Part shown: piece after piece, positions 18,491-29,100 of the stretch
Position numbering within the stretch: the stretch's first letter is position 1
Layout of the letters: every line of letters begins with the position of its first letter
DNA from: an uncultured Granulosicoccaceae bacterium
Lineage (GTDB): Bacteria > Pseudomonadota > Gammaproteobacteria > CALCKW01
Length of the DNA: 35,427 nucleotides
Assembly (NCBI GenBank): GCA_937925815.1
Contig: CALAMQ010000009.1
Span: 1 to 35,427 of the forward strand
Direction: 5' to 3'
Made by a program: the position numbers and the translations under genes
The notes under the pieces: generated by a model
Told to the model about the DNA's origin: nothing
Database searches by the model: none
Seen by the model: the letters and a program-made list of their open reading frames with translations, nothing else

Positions 18491-19753
18491 ATGACCGACA
18501 CCTGCTCGACCCCGCAAGACAGTAGCTTGCCACTCGAACACGCGTTGCGCGCAATTCACGAGACGATCGCGCCGAGTAGCGCAACGGTGGATCGCCCGAT
18601 TGCCGACGCGCTTAATTGCGTGCTCGCCGTTGACGTCGAGGCGCCCATATCGGTGCCCGCGCACCGCAACTCAGCAATGGACGGTTACGCATTTCGCCGC
18701 GACAGCGTCAGCAGTTCGGGTGAGGTCAGCTTGCACGTCGCCGGGCAATCACTCGCAGGCCACCCACACTTGGAATCACTCTCAAGCGCCGATGCTGTGC
18801 AAGTGATGACCGGCGCTGTGGTGCCGGACTCACTCGACACCGTGGTTGTCCAAGAACAGGTGAGCCGCGCCGAGGACACCATCCGCTTCGACGCAACAGA
18901 CATCGCAGCCGGGGCGTTCGTGCGGCAAGTTGGCGACGACATCCAGTTCGGTCAAACCGTATTACAGGCCGGCTCCCGGCTCGGCGCCGCTGAACTTGGT
19001 GTGTTGGCGTCGCTCGGCATTGGCACTGTGTCGACGCGACCCACACCGCGCGTTGCCGTGCTCTCCACCGGGGACGAACTGCGCGCCGCCGGAGACACGT
19101 TGGCGGCTGGCCAGATTTACGACAGCAACCGCACCACACTGACAGCACTGCTGCGTAATCACCATTGCGAAGCCGTTGATATCGGGCAAATTCAGGATTC
19201 ACCTGACGCGATTCGGCGTGCACTGGATCGCGCGAGCACGCAGGCTGATGTCATTCTCTCAAGCGGCGGCGTGTCAGTTGGCGTGGCCGACCACATGCGT
19301 GCCGTGCTCGAAAGTGAAGGGACATTACAGTTCTGGAAAATAGCCGTGAAGCCAGGCAGACCGCTGGTATTTGGGCGCTGGAAAGGTGCGTGGTATTTCG
19401 GATTACCGGGCAATCCGGTCTCGGCAATGGTGACTTTCGAACAGATTGTGCGCCCCTCGCTGGCACGGCTTGAGGGTGAGCGGTCTCAACACAGCGTGCA
19501 CCTCACCGCGCTGTGTGACACACCATTGCGCAAAATGCCGGGGCGCATGGAATTCCAACGCGGCACACTTGGCAACCGCGCTGACGGCCAGTTGTGCGTG
19601 CGCTCCACAGGCAACCAAGATTCGCATGTGCTGACATCGCTGACGCGGGCTGACTGCTTGATAGCACTGCCACTAGAGAGTAGCGGTGCCGACGTCGATG
19701 ACGCGGTCACTGTGATTCCAATGACAACTCATTGGGGCCTTGCGCCCACTTGA
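18491..19753 (+). CDS. moeA: Molybdopterin molybdenumtransferase MoeA
   Basis: MoeA inserts molybdate into adenylylated molybdopterin, completing molybdenum cofactor. The 420-residue product shows the domain order of the family: ISVPAHRNSAMDGYA with conserved D64, the beta-rich domain with VMTGAVVPDSLDTVV, and the MoCF-fold domain with VAVLSTGDEL, the IYDSN stretch and SSGGVSVGVADH. KPGRPLVFG, FGLPGNPVSAMVTF and the small C-terminal domain follow. The ATG at 18491 gives the expected N-terminus; the frame extends further up but runs through xerD. It diverges from xerD with an 84-base gap and is closed by a terminator shared with the H1-like gene. mobA, another Mo-cofactor gene, lies 12.5 kb away. 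Confidence 0.95.
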   Translation: MTDTCSTPQDSSLPLEHALRAIHETIAPSSATVDRPIADALNCVLAVDVEAPISVPAHRNSAMDGYAFRRDSVSSSGEVSLHVAGQSLAGHPHLESLSSADAVQVMTGAVVPDSLDTVVVQEQVSRAEDTIRFDATDIAAGAFVRQVGDDIQFGQTVLQAGSRLGAAELGVLASLGIGTVSTRPTPRVAVLSTGDELRAAGDTLAAGQIYDSNRTTLTALLRNHHCEAVDIGQIQDSPDAIRRALDRASTQADVILSSGGVSVGVADHMRAVLESEGTLQFWKIAVKPGRPLVFGRWKGAWYFGLPGNPVSAMVTFEQIVRPSLARLEGERSQHSVHLTALCDTPLRKMPGRMEFQRGTLGNRADGQLCVRSTGNQDSHVLTSLTRADCLIALPLESSGADVDDAVTVIPMTTHWGLAPT

Positions 19754-19774
19754 TGGCGCGCAGACAGGCAAAAA

Positions 19775-19800
19775 AAAGGGTGGCCTAAGGGCCACCCTTT
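19775..19800. terminator. Bidirectional Rho-independent terminator
   Basis: An 11-bp stem (AAAGGGTGGCC / GGCCACCCTTT) with loop TAAG. The minus-strand side has seven T, the plus-strand side four. It sits between moeA and the convergent H1-like gene, 20 bases after the latter's stop codon. Confidence 0.9.
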
Positions 19801-19820
19801 TAACCTAAAAAAGCAACTAC

Positions 19821-20177
19821 TCAGGCTTTTTTGGCAACGCGCTTGCGGCGAGTTGTAGCGCCTTTGGCAAGCTTCGAGGCAATTGCCGCGATGTCTTTCA
19901 TGCCAGCAGCCACTTTTGACGCTTGGGTTGCAGCCTTGTTGGCAGCAGCAACTTCAGCCTTCAGCGCTTTGATTTCAGCTTTCATGGCGCGCATCGCAGC
20001 CTTGTCACCTGACGCCGCAGCCTTCTTAGCAACCTTCTTCTTAGAAGCTGCTTTCTTGGCTGGTGCTTTCTTGGCAGTTGCTTTCTTCTTAGCAGCCACT
20101 TTACGAGGGCGACCGCGTGTCGCGCCTGCTTTCTTAGCAGCTGTCTTCTTTGCAGCAGTTTTTTTCATTCGAGCCAT
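19821..20177 (-). CDS. Histone H1-like Lys/Ala-rich protein with AT-hook
   Basis: A 118-residue, extremely basic protein. Residues 1-65 are almost only Lys and Ala with repeated KKTAAKK, KKAPAKKAASKKK-type units like the tail of eukaryotic H1. They are interrupted at about 20-28 by TRGRPRKVA, a good match to the AT-hook core (GRP flanked by basic residues), which binds the minor groove of AT-rich DNA. Residues about 67-100 form an amphipathic helix (MKAEIKALKAEVAAANKA), possibly a coiled coil, followed by a basic TTRRKRVAKK end. Comparable bacterial proteins are AlgP/AlgR3 of Pseudomonas and Hc1-like proteins; its role here is inferred as nucleoid binding. The start is ATG 20177, seven bases after AAGGAG. 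It is monocistronic. Confidence 0.88.
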   Translation of the reverse strand: MARMKKTAAKKTAAKKAGATRGRPRKVAAKKKATAKKAPAKKAASKKKVAKKAAASGDKAAMRAMKAEIKALKAEVAAANKAATQASKVAAGMKDIAAIASKLAKGATTRRKRVAKKA

Positions 20178-20227
20178 GTCCTCACTCCTTGCCGCCATCG
20201 CGGCCTGACAGTTTTATTTGTTGATGT

Positions 20228-20257
20228 AAGATAAAATGCAATCAAGTCCCTTGCCAA
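20228..20257 (-). promoter_or_regulatory. Candidate promoter of the H1-like gene
   Basis: Minus strand TTGGCA (20257-20252, 5/6), 18 bases, TATCTT (20233-20228, 4/6), about 50 bases before the start codon. It lies in the AT-rich 162-base gap (20178-20339) shared with the divergent RDD gene; no convincing plus-strand promoter is seen there. Confidence 0.4.
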
Positions 20258-20339
20258 ATTGCATCCGCTCTAATTCTGACATGAAAAAAATAAACTGCCG
20301 AATTTTTTACACATTTTTCTTGACAGGTAACTAACACTG

Positions 20340-20789
20340 ATGTCAGAACACGCGTCCTCAACACGCTCGGCGTACCAATCCGCTTCACTGCAACGGCGAC
20401 TCGGCGCGCTGCTCTACGACGCCGCGTTGCTCTTCTCAATGTTGATGATTGCAACTGCAGTCGCCACAGCTGTTGCAGCGGGAGAGCCACCTTCAACAAT
20501 CGCATTGCGAATATGGCTATGCGCCGTATCTGTTGCATTTTTCGGCGGTTTTTGGCGTTATGGCGGACAAACGCTCGGCATGCGCGCGTGGCGTTTAACA
20601 CTGTTTACCGTGTCTGGCACCCCGATCACATGGTGGCAAGTTTGTATTCGTTTGTGCGTTGCAGTGGCATCGTTGATGTGTTTTGGCGCTGGGTATTTTT
20701 GGGCGCTCATCGATGCTGAAAAACGCACATGGCACGACATCGCAAGCGGCACTGTATTGCGTCACCTTCCGCCAAAAAAAGCGAACTGA
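20340..20789 (+). CDS. RDD family membrane protein
   Basis: A 149-residue inner-membrane protein of the RDD family, named for conserved Arg and Asp residues; function mostly unknown, some members act in ion transport. Conserved R19/R20 and D27 lie in RRLGALLYDAALL. Hydrophobic segments are at about 22-47, 55-74 and 105-122. YGGQTLGMRAWRL and WHDIASGTVLR are typical family stretches, and the WHD Asp is the second conserved one. The ATG at 20340 has only a weak, distant AGGTAA. It diverges from the H1-like gene and converges on lptG with 31 bases between and no visible terminator. Confidence 0.87.
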   Translation: MSEHASSTRSAYQSASLQRRLGALLYDAALLFSMLMIATAVATAVAAGEPPSTIALRIWLCAVSVAFFGGFWRYGGQTLGMRAWRLTLFTVSGTPITWWQVCIRLCVAVASLMCFGAGYFWALIDAEKRTWHDIASGTVLRHLPPKKAN

Positions 20790-20820
20790 TACCGCTGAGC
20801 GGCACACTACAAAGCCGCCT

Positions 20821-21879
20821 TCACGCAATATTGTTGTCGCAGCGACGCAGCAACACCGCCGCAAACAGCGCAAACACGCACAGCGTTGCCAGCGTATTGA
20901 AGCTCGCGGGCGTGCCGTTTATCTGCCCAACGTTGACCAACACATTATTGAGCAACATGTAGCCAAGCCCCGCGAGGCTTGCCACGAAAATGCGCTGGCC
21001 GATACTCGCGTCACGCGCGCTGCCAAAGACCATCGGCACCGCGAGCAATAGCATCACCAACACCGACAAAGGGGTTGCGATTTTTCGCCAAAATGCGTGC
21101 GCAAGGGTCGAATCCTGCAGACCATTGTCCGCCAAATAGCGCAGGTTATCGCGCAAGTCCCCTATCGCTAACCACCGCGCATCAACCGACAAGGTCGACA
21201 ACACCGCGACATCAAACAGCGCGCCCACCTGCTCGCTGTCGACCTGCGCGCGATCAATAGATTGCGTCGAAAGCTGGATTTGTTCCACGTCGTACAGCGT
21301 CCAGCGCGCGCCGTCGAATTCAGCACGCGAGGCGAATCGGATGCCACCAAAACCACCGTTTTCCACTTCATACACCGCCACATCACGCAGTGTTTTGTCG
21401 TCAACCACACCGCCGACGCGAATGAATCGATCACCGTCACGCACCCACAAACCCGCACCAATTTGCCGCGCAACCGCCGAGTCCAGATTGCCGTGTTTAA
21501 CGCGCTGCAATTCAACAGCCGATGGCGGAACCGCAAATTCACCAACCAACGCCAGGCCAATCGCAAGCGGAATACCGGCGTGCAACACCGACAAATAAAT
21601 GCGCCAAATTGACGCGCCGGCGGCGCGCGCGACGACCAGTTCGTTGTGCATTGCGAGCGTGCCAAGACCCACAACACCGCCGAGCAAGACTGCAATAGGC
21701 AGGTAGCGATAGGCTGAAATCGGCACGCGCCAAGCGATCAAAGTCAACGCGCGCAAGCTGTCGCCACGCTGCAATTCGCGAATTGCCGTGAAGAGCCCGT
21801 CGAGCGAGAGCAGTACAAGTAAAATCACCAGCGAGCTGAGCAACACATGGCGCGCGACATACCGGTCAAAAACAGTCAT
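20821..21879 (-). CDS. lptG: LPS export ABC transporter permease LptG
   Basis: With LptF and the LptB ATPase, LptG extracts lipopolysaccharide from the inner membrane and pushes it along the LptC-A-D bridge. The 352-residue product has N-terminal membrane segments (DRYVARHVLLSSLVILLVLL from residue 5, then PISAYRYLPIAVLLGGVVGLG), a central periplasmic jellyroll domain (about 130-255), and three C-terminal segments. The start ATG overlaps the lptF stop (ATGA), indicating coupled translation. The open frame continues 33 codons upstream only by running through lptF. Confidence 0.93.
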   Translation of the reverse strand: MTVFDRYVARHVLLSSLVILLVLLSLDGLFTAIRELQRGDSLRALTLIAWRVPISAYRYLPIAVLLGGVVGLGTLAMHNELVVARAAGASIWRIYLSVLHAGIPLAIGLALVGEFAVPPSAVELQRVKHGNLDSAVARQIGAGLWVRDGDRFIRVGGVVDDKTLRDVAVYEVENGGFGGIRFASRAEFDGARWTLYDVEQIQLSTQSIDRAQVDSEQVGALFDVAVLSTLSVDARWLAIGDLRDNLRYLADNGLQDSTLAHAFWRKIATPLSVLVMLLLAVPMVFGSARDASIGQRIFVASLAGLGYMLLNNVLVNVGQINGTPASFNTLATLCVFALFAAVLLRRCDNNIA

Positions 21880-22970
21880 GTCGCAACACGCCGGCGCGCC
21901 CAAGGCCGCAAACTGATTTGCTTCCGCTGTAAAAATAACGCGAGCGCAAGACCGAGTGGCAAGAGGTGCACCCACCACATTGCGAAGGCCTCTGGCAGCG
22001 CCCCCTCTGCCATTTGCCGCCTACACACCACCAACAAGTTGGCGTAGAGGATGTACGCGAGCAGACCGTAGAGCACATTGCCAAAACGCCCCTGCCTGGG
22101 TTTGGCGTGACTCAATGCCACCGCCAGCACGGTCAACGCGAGCACCGACACCGGCATCGCCAACCGCCAGTGCAGTTCACTGCGCAAAGCGGGATCCGTG
22201 GCCTGCCATAGCGCAGAAGTTGGCATGCCAGCGGCGTCAACAGACGAGCCCTGAGACGCCGAGCTCGGCAATCGCACGCCGTGCTTTTCAAATCTCGTGA
22301 GCGCTAAACTCTCACCGTCAAACTCAAGGCGCTCACCGTCGACCAGCACCAAGAACTCAGCGCCAGTGTCATCGTCGCGTTGGTATTCGGCAAAGCGTGA
22401 GACTTCGACCGCCCACCCAATTTCACGCCAAGGTGTGCGCAGAAAAACATTGCTGATGCGCCTGCCGTCCTCGGCCACATGCTCAGAATAAAATGTGGCA
22501 CCGCCATCGCCAATATCGGCAAAGGTGCCCGGTTGCAAAAATGCGAGTGGCGACTTGGTTGCAACCGTCTGACTGAGTGTCTGCTGCTGGCGCACACTCC
22601 AGGGCGTGAGCCACACCGACAACAACGCAGAACACAACGCAAACACCAACGACACCACGAGCGCCGGCTTACACAACTGCGCAAGACCCAGACCGCAGGC
22701 GTTCATTGCCGTGATTTCACCGTCGCGCGTGAGCCGCCCGAGCCCAACCATCACACCCAAGAAGACGCCCAGCGACATCACAATACCGAGCAAGCCAATG
22801 ATGTTAATACCGACCAGCGACAGCACCGTCGACATCGGCAGACCGTCTTCCACGACGTCGTCGAGCACCTGACTCAGGGCCTGCACAGCCATGATCAACA
22901 CCAGCACCACGGTCACCGCAAAGGCACTGGCCGCGAGCTCGCGCGCGACATATCGGTCTATAAGTTTCAT
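21876..22970 (-). CDS. lptF: LPS export ABC transporter permease LptF
   Basis: The partner permease of LptG in LPS export. The 364-residue product begins MKLIDRYVARELAASAF and has membrane segments at about 15-33, 55-82 and 103-122. A periplasmic jellyroll domain (about 130-265) follows, then three C-terminal segments in the stretch MPVSVLALTVLAVALSHAKP and onward. GRLTRDGEITAMNACG is the conserved cytoplasmic loop that contacts LptB. It is first in the lptF-lptG pair and diverges from pepA with a 130-base gap, the arrangement usual in gammaproteobacteria. Confidence 0.95.
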   Translation of the reverse strand: MKLIDRYVARELAASAFAVTVVLVLIMAVQALSQVLDDVVEDGLPMSTVLSLVGINIIGLLGIVMSLGVFLGVMVGLGRLTRDGEITAMNACGLGLAQLCKPALVVSLVFALCSALLSVWLTPWSVRQQQTLSQTVATKSPLAFLQPGTFADIGDGGATFYSEHVAEDGRRISNVFLRTPWREIGWAVEVSRFAEYQRDDDTGAEFLVLVDGERLEFDGESLALTRFEKHGVRLPSSASQGSSVDAAGMPTSALWQATDPALRSELHWRLAMPVSVLALTVLAVALSHAKPRQGRFGNVLYGLLAYILYANLLVVCRRQMAEGALPEAFAMWWVHLLPLGLALALFLQRKQISLRPWARRRVAT

Positions 22971-23017
22971 GGCGAGGCAATAATCAACGTCAGGGCACGC
23001 TGGGCAGGACTTTGGAT

Positions 23018-23046
23018 ATCATAGGTTCTCGCGCCCGCGCTGACAC
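23018..23046 (-). promoter_or_regulatory. Candidate promoter of lptF-lptG
   Basis: Minus strand GTGTCA (23046-23041, 4/6), 17 bases, TATGAT (23023-23018, 5/6), 48 bases before the lptF start. The same AT-rich GATATCAT patch also offers TATCAT on the plus strand toward pepA, but with no -35, so the pepA promoter is not assigned. Confidence 0.5.
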
Positions 23047-23100
23047 CTCAATCAACGCAGCCACCACCCACACAGATTGTTCACCACCTGGAGACACACC

Positions 23101-24594
23101 ATGCGCCTTACCGCCCGCTCAACATCTGCCGTCACCGCCAAAGCAGGTGCTGTGTTGCTGCCTGTGTCGACAGACAACTCACTGCCCGCCCCGACAAAGG
23201 CTGTTGACACTGCGTGCGGCAAAGCGCTCTCAGCGCTGATAGACGCAGGCGATCTCGGCAAATCTGCGGGCTCCACGGCGAGCCTGCACCGGGTGAAAGG
23301 CGCTGCGGCCGAGCGAATTGTTCTGGTGCGCGCGCACGCAGCGGATGCCTCACTTGGCGAGGTTGAGAACGGTTACTACGCCGCTATCACCTCACTGACA
23401 AAAAGCGGTGCCAGTGACGCGGTCAGTTTTCTCAACGCAGCCGGCCACGACCGCTTTGAGCCCAACGAACTTGCCCACCTCGAAATTTGCGCGCTGCGCG
23501 ACGCGACCTACCGCCACGACACGTTCAAAAGCGGCGACGCACCCAAATCCACGCTCAACCGCTACGCCGCCGCAACTGAAGACAAAACCTCGTTGGCGAT
23601 GATCAAGCGCGCGGTGGCCAAGGCCGACGCGATTTACTCAGGTGTCGCCCTGAGCCGCGACCTCGCCAACACCCCACCTAACGTCTGCACGCCGGTATTC
23701 CTCGCTGATCGCGCGCGCGCACTTGGCAAAGAACACGACGCATTGAAAGTCAGCGTGCTCGACGAAAAGCGCATGGCGAAGCTCGGCATGGGTGCCCTGC
23801 TTGCGGTGGCGCGCGGCTCGCGTAACCCGCCGCGCTTGATCGCAATGGAATACCAAGGCGCAGCCAAGCGCCACAAACCTATTGTGCTGGTTGGCAAAGG
23901 GGTCACGTTTGACACCGGCGGCATCAGCATCAAACCGTCTGCCGCCATGGATGAGATGAAGTTTGATATGTGCGGTGCGGCGGCGGTGTTTGGCGCAGTG
24001 CAAGCGGCGGCCGCCATGAAATTGAAGTGCAACCTCGTCGGCGTTGTCGGCGCGGTTGAAAACATGCCAGACGGCGATGCCTACCGCCCAGGTGATGTGC
24101 TCACAAGCATGTCAGGCAAAACCATTGAAGTGCTCAACACCGACGCCGAGGGCCGCCTGGTATTGGCTGACGCGCTGACCTGGTCTGCGCGCTTTAAACC
24201 TGCTGCGATGATCGACCTCGCAACCCTCACCGGCGCCTGCGTGGTCGCACTCGGTCGCCACGCGAGCGCGGTCATGGGCGATGACGCCCTGTGCGCCGAC
24301 CTTGTCATGGCCGGTCAAGACAGCGGCGACCGCGCCTGGCAACTGCCGCTCTGGGACGACTACAAAAAACAACTTGAGAGTGTCGTCGCCGATTTCTCGA
24401 ACCTCGGCGGCAGCCCCGGCGGCGCGATCACTGCAGGCGCGTTTTTGTCACACTTCACCGAGGGCCAATGCTGGGCCCACATGGACATCGCCGGCACCGC
24501 GTGGCCACACCGTGGTCGCAAGTGGTCCAGCGGCAGGCCAGTTCGCCTGCTCAGCCGCTACCTCGAAACCGTCGCCGAGACGCAGTCAGCGTGA
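23101..24594 (+). CDS. pepA: Leucyl aminopeptidase PepA (M17 family)
   Basis: A di-metal cytosolic aminopeptidase; in E. coli PepA also binds DNA in Xer recombination at cer and in carAB regulation. The 497-residue product has the N-terminal macro-like domain and the catalytic domain with all ligands: K266 and D271 in VGKGVTFDTGG, K278 in SIKPS, D289 in KFDMCGAAAV, and D348, E350 and R352 in NTDAEGRLVLADAL. The start is ATG 23101, eight bases after GGAG. It overlaps holC by 4 bases. Both of its known E. coli regulatory partners, carAB and a Xer recombinase (xerD), are encoded in this window, but this is only proximity. Confidence 0.96.
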   Translation: MRLTARSTSAVTAKAGAVLLPVSTDNSLPAPTKAVDTACGKALSALIDAGDLGKSAGSTASLHRVKGAAAERIVLVRAHAADASLGEVENGYYAAITSLTKSGASDAVSFLNAAGHDRFEPNELAHLEICALRDATYRHDTFKSGDAPKSTLNRYAAATEDKTSLAMIKRAVAKADAIYSGVALSRDLANTPPNVCTPVFLADRARALGKEHDALKVSVLDEKRMAKLGMGALLAVARGSRNPPRLIAMEYQGAAKRHKPIVLVGKGVTFDTGGISIKPSAAMDEMKFDMCGAAAVFGAVQAAAAMKLKCNLVGVVGAVENMPDGDAYRPGDVLTSMSGKTIEVLNTDAEGRLVLADALTWSARFKPAAMIDLATLTGACVVALGRHASAVMGDDALCADLVMAGQDSGDRAWQLPLWDDYKKQLESVVADFSNLGGSPGGAITAGAFLSHFTEGQCWAHMDIAGTAWPHRGRKWSSGRPVRLLSRYLETVAETQSA

Positions 24595-24986
24595 CCCGGG
24601 TCGAATTTCACGTTGTCGAGAGCGGCGCGTCTCACGCACGCGTGCATTACGCCAACGACTGGTTGAGTGCGTTGGGCAAACATGTGCAAGCGCACGTGCT
24701 GCTCGACGACGCATCCGGTCGCGACGCCTTTGACCGATTGCTCGCAAACCAACCTCACATACAGGTGTTGCAGGCCGGCGATCCCCCGCCTCGACCGGAC
24801 AAACAAACCGTGCTGATCAACCTTGCGCACGAGGTGCCCGCATTCTTCAGCCGATACCGCTGCGCGCTCGACATCGCAGATAAATGTGGCAAAGACGTTG
24901 AAGCGGATCGCGCGCGCTACCGCTTTTACCGCGACCGCGGTTACCCAATCACCTTGCACACTGTCGACGCCCAGGAGATTGCATGA
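24591..24986 (+). CDS. holC: DNA polymerase III chi subunit
   Basis: Chi links the clamp loader to SSB during replication. The 131-residue product starts at a GTG overlapping the pepA stop (GTGA) and begins (M)TRVEFHVVESG. Family marks are the conserved WLSALGKHVQAHVLLDD region, VLINLAHEVPAFFSRYRCALDIA, and the C-terminal ARYRFYRDRGYPITLHTV. The pepA-holC-valS order is the one found in pseudomonads and E. coli. The longer upstream frame runs through pepA and is not used. Confidence 0.93.
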   Translation: MTRVEFHVVESGASHARVHYANDWLSALGKHVQAHVLLDDASGRDAFDRLLANQPHIQVLQAGDPPPRPDKQTVLINLAHEVPAFFSRYRCALDIADKCGKDVEADRARYRFYRDRGYPITLHTVDAQEIA

Positions 24987-25264
24987 CAACCGAAGACAAG
25001 ATTACGGTCCTCAATGACATCGTCCAACGCGGTGACGAAGACGTGATCAAAGCCGCTCGACTCGAACGCGAGATCATGGCCGAACTCAACCGCATGTCAC
25101 CGCGCAAACCCGCGCCCTCCACCACCGGCGCTCGGTCAGATACGGCATCCCACACGACGACCGACGGCGACACCCTGGAAGAGGCCATCGACCGCATCAT
25201 GCAGCGGCACAGCGAGGCCATGCGGCGCGAGGTGCAACAACTCCTTAAAGAACGCCTGGGCTGA
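24983..25264 (+). CDS. Small charged hypothetical protein between holC and FliL-like gene
   Basis: 93 residues, no membrane segment or signal peptide. ATG 24983 overlaps the holC stop (ATGA), which supports real, coupled translation. The N-terminus KITVLNDIVQRG resembles a short motif of the form I-P-V-L-x-D/E-I/V-V seen in small proteins next to holC in other proteobacteria (weak recollection, possibly DUF2486-like). The middle (40-65) is a Ser/Thr/Pro-rich linker, and the C-terminal 30 residues (LEEAIDRIMQRHSEAMRREV and onward) form a strongly charged helix. Position suggests a role with the chi subunit, but this is inference. Confidence 0.72.
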   Translation: MTTEDKITVLNDIVQRGDEDVIKAARLEREIMAELNRMSPRKPAPSTTGARSDTASHTTTDGDTLEEAIDRIMQRHSEAMRREVQQLLKERLG

Positions 25265-25355
25265 TCAGATCACCCACTGATCACAGCGCGCGCGACTCAA
25301 GCTCGCGCCGCCACCGGCCGATACCGAGCGAAGACCCTGCATTCGGTTGAACGCC

Positions 25356-25766
25356 ATGCCCCGTACCCCGCTATTCCTGTTGCTCACCGCGCTGCTCTTG
25401 GTTCTCGCGCGTCCCGCAGTGGCCGAAGAGGAAGCCGCTCCAGCCGAGCCAACAGGCAAGCCGATATTCGTGAGCATGGTGCCGCACTTCACGGTCAACC
25501 TCGGCATCGCCCGCTTTCTCAACATGACCGCCGAGACCCACGTTGGCGATGAAGAGACCAAAGAATCCCTGACCGAGCACATGCCGGCTATCCGCCACAC
25601 CATTTTGATGATGCTCGCCGACCTCAAACCCGAGGACCTCGCCACCGCACGCCAAAAAGAAATTGTGCGACGCGATGTCAGCCGGGCAATCCGCAAGACG
25701 CTGCGCGACATGGGCGGCGAGAACAACATCAAGGGCTTTTACATCACCAGCATGGTCATCCAGTAA
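25356..25766 (+). CDS. Secreted FliL-like protein
   Basis: A 136-residue precursor with a clear signal peptide (PRT, then a 14-residue hydrophobic run, cleavage likely after AVA at 23), an acidic Ala/Pro linker EEEAAPAEPTG, and a C-terminal FliL domain from about residue 36. The FliL pattern is visible in ISFV-like IFVSMVPHFTVNL, FLNMTAETHV, the helix HMPAIRHTILMMLADLKPEDL, and the end GGENNIKGFYITSMVIQ. True flagellar FliL is held by an uncleaved N-terminal membrane anchor and sits in fli operons; this one seems released into the periplasm. No flagellar gene is near. The start is ATG 25356 (an in-frame TTG lies three codons upstream). Confidence 0.82.
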   Translation: MPRTPLFLLLTALLLVLARPAVAEEEAAPAEPTGKPIFVSMVPHFTVNLGIARFLNMTAETHVGDEETKESLTEHMPAIRHTILMMLADLKPEDLATARQKEIVRRDVSRAIRKTLRDMGGENNIKGFYITSMVIQ

Positions 25767-25771
25767 GGGCG

Positions 25772-25788
25772 GCGGGCGAAGCGCCCGC
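25772..25788 (+). other. GC-rich hairpin after the FliL-like gene
   Basis: A perfect 7-bp stem GCGGGCG / CGCCCGC with loop AAG, 5 bases after the stop codon. There is no T-run, so it is not a standard intrinsic terminator; it might stabilise the mRNA 3' end or weakly terminate. Confidence 0.4.
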
Positions 25789-25849
25789 GAAGCAGGCCTG
25801 ATCAGGTAAACTGGCGCATTGAACTCACCAGCGCCGCGCCTGATCACCC

Positions 25850-28711
<2,862 letters not shown>

Positions 28712-28798
28712 ACCGGGCCCCTGCGTCAAGCCATGTTCAAATTGATGTACCGAAATGTGGCGCCAACGCTCAGGCCGCCGCGCGAGAAGTCGCGTGGT

Positions 28799-29035
28799 TC
28801 AATCAGGCAACACCGCCTGCACAACCGCGACCACTGCCAGCACAAACAGCACAGTGCCAATGATGCCGCCAACAATGAAATGGATCAGCTTGCCGCGTTG
28901 AAAATCGCGCGCGCGCGCGGCGTCAGACTGAACACCAAAGCCCGCCGCCAGCACACTGCCGATCACGGAAAAAATCCCCGTGCCGCGCGGTTTTGTCGAC
29001 GGGGAATCGGAATCAGGATCGGGCGTTGTGGACAT
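28799..29035 (-). CDS. DUF2970 family small membrane protein
   Basis: A 78-residue protein with a short acidic, Ser/Pro-rich N-terminus, then the DUF2970 core: FSVIGSVLAAGFGVQSDAAR, RDFQRGKLIHFIVGG, and one C-terminal membrane segment (about 52-74, VGGIIGTVLFVLAVVAVVQ). Function is unknown; family members occur widely in Beta- and Gammaproteobacteria. The start is ATG 29035; an in-frame start 18 codons upstream adds residues that are not family-like. It converges on valS and diverges from the phosphodiesterase gene 65 bases away. Confidence 0.85.
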   Translation of the reverse strand: MSTTPDPDSDSPSTKPRGTGIFSVIGSVLAAGFGVQSDAARARDFQRGKLIHFIVGGIIGTVLFVLAVVAVVQAVLPD

Positions 29036-29100
29036 GGTGGCTACCGTTGGAGAGTTGAACAACTCGCGGGCCATTTTAACAGAGCACAAGGCGCGCTCCT

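Noticed and set aside
19850-20170. Short direct repeats that could suggest a CRISPR array or tandem repeat
   Set aside because: They are the Lys/Ala codon repeats of the H1-like gene, unequal in length and in frame; there are no spacers. No CRISPR array is present in the window.
28712-28798. Possible terminator between valS and the convergent DUF2970 gene
   Set aside because: No stem followed by a T-run could be found on either strand; only general GC-rich sequence is seen.
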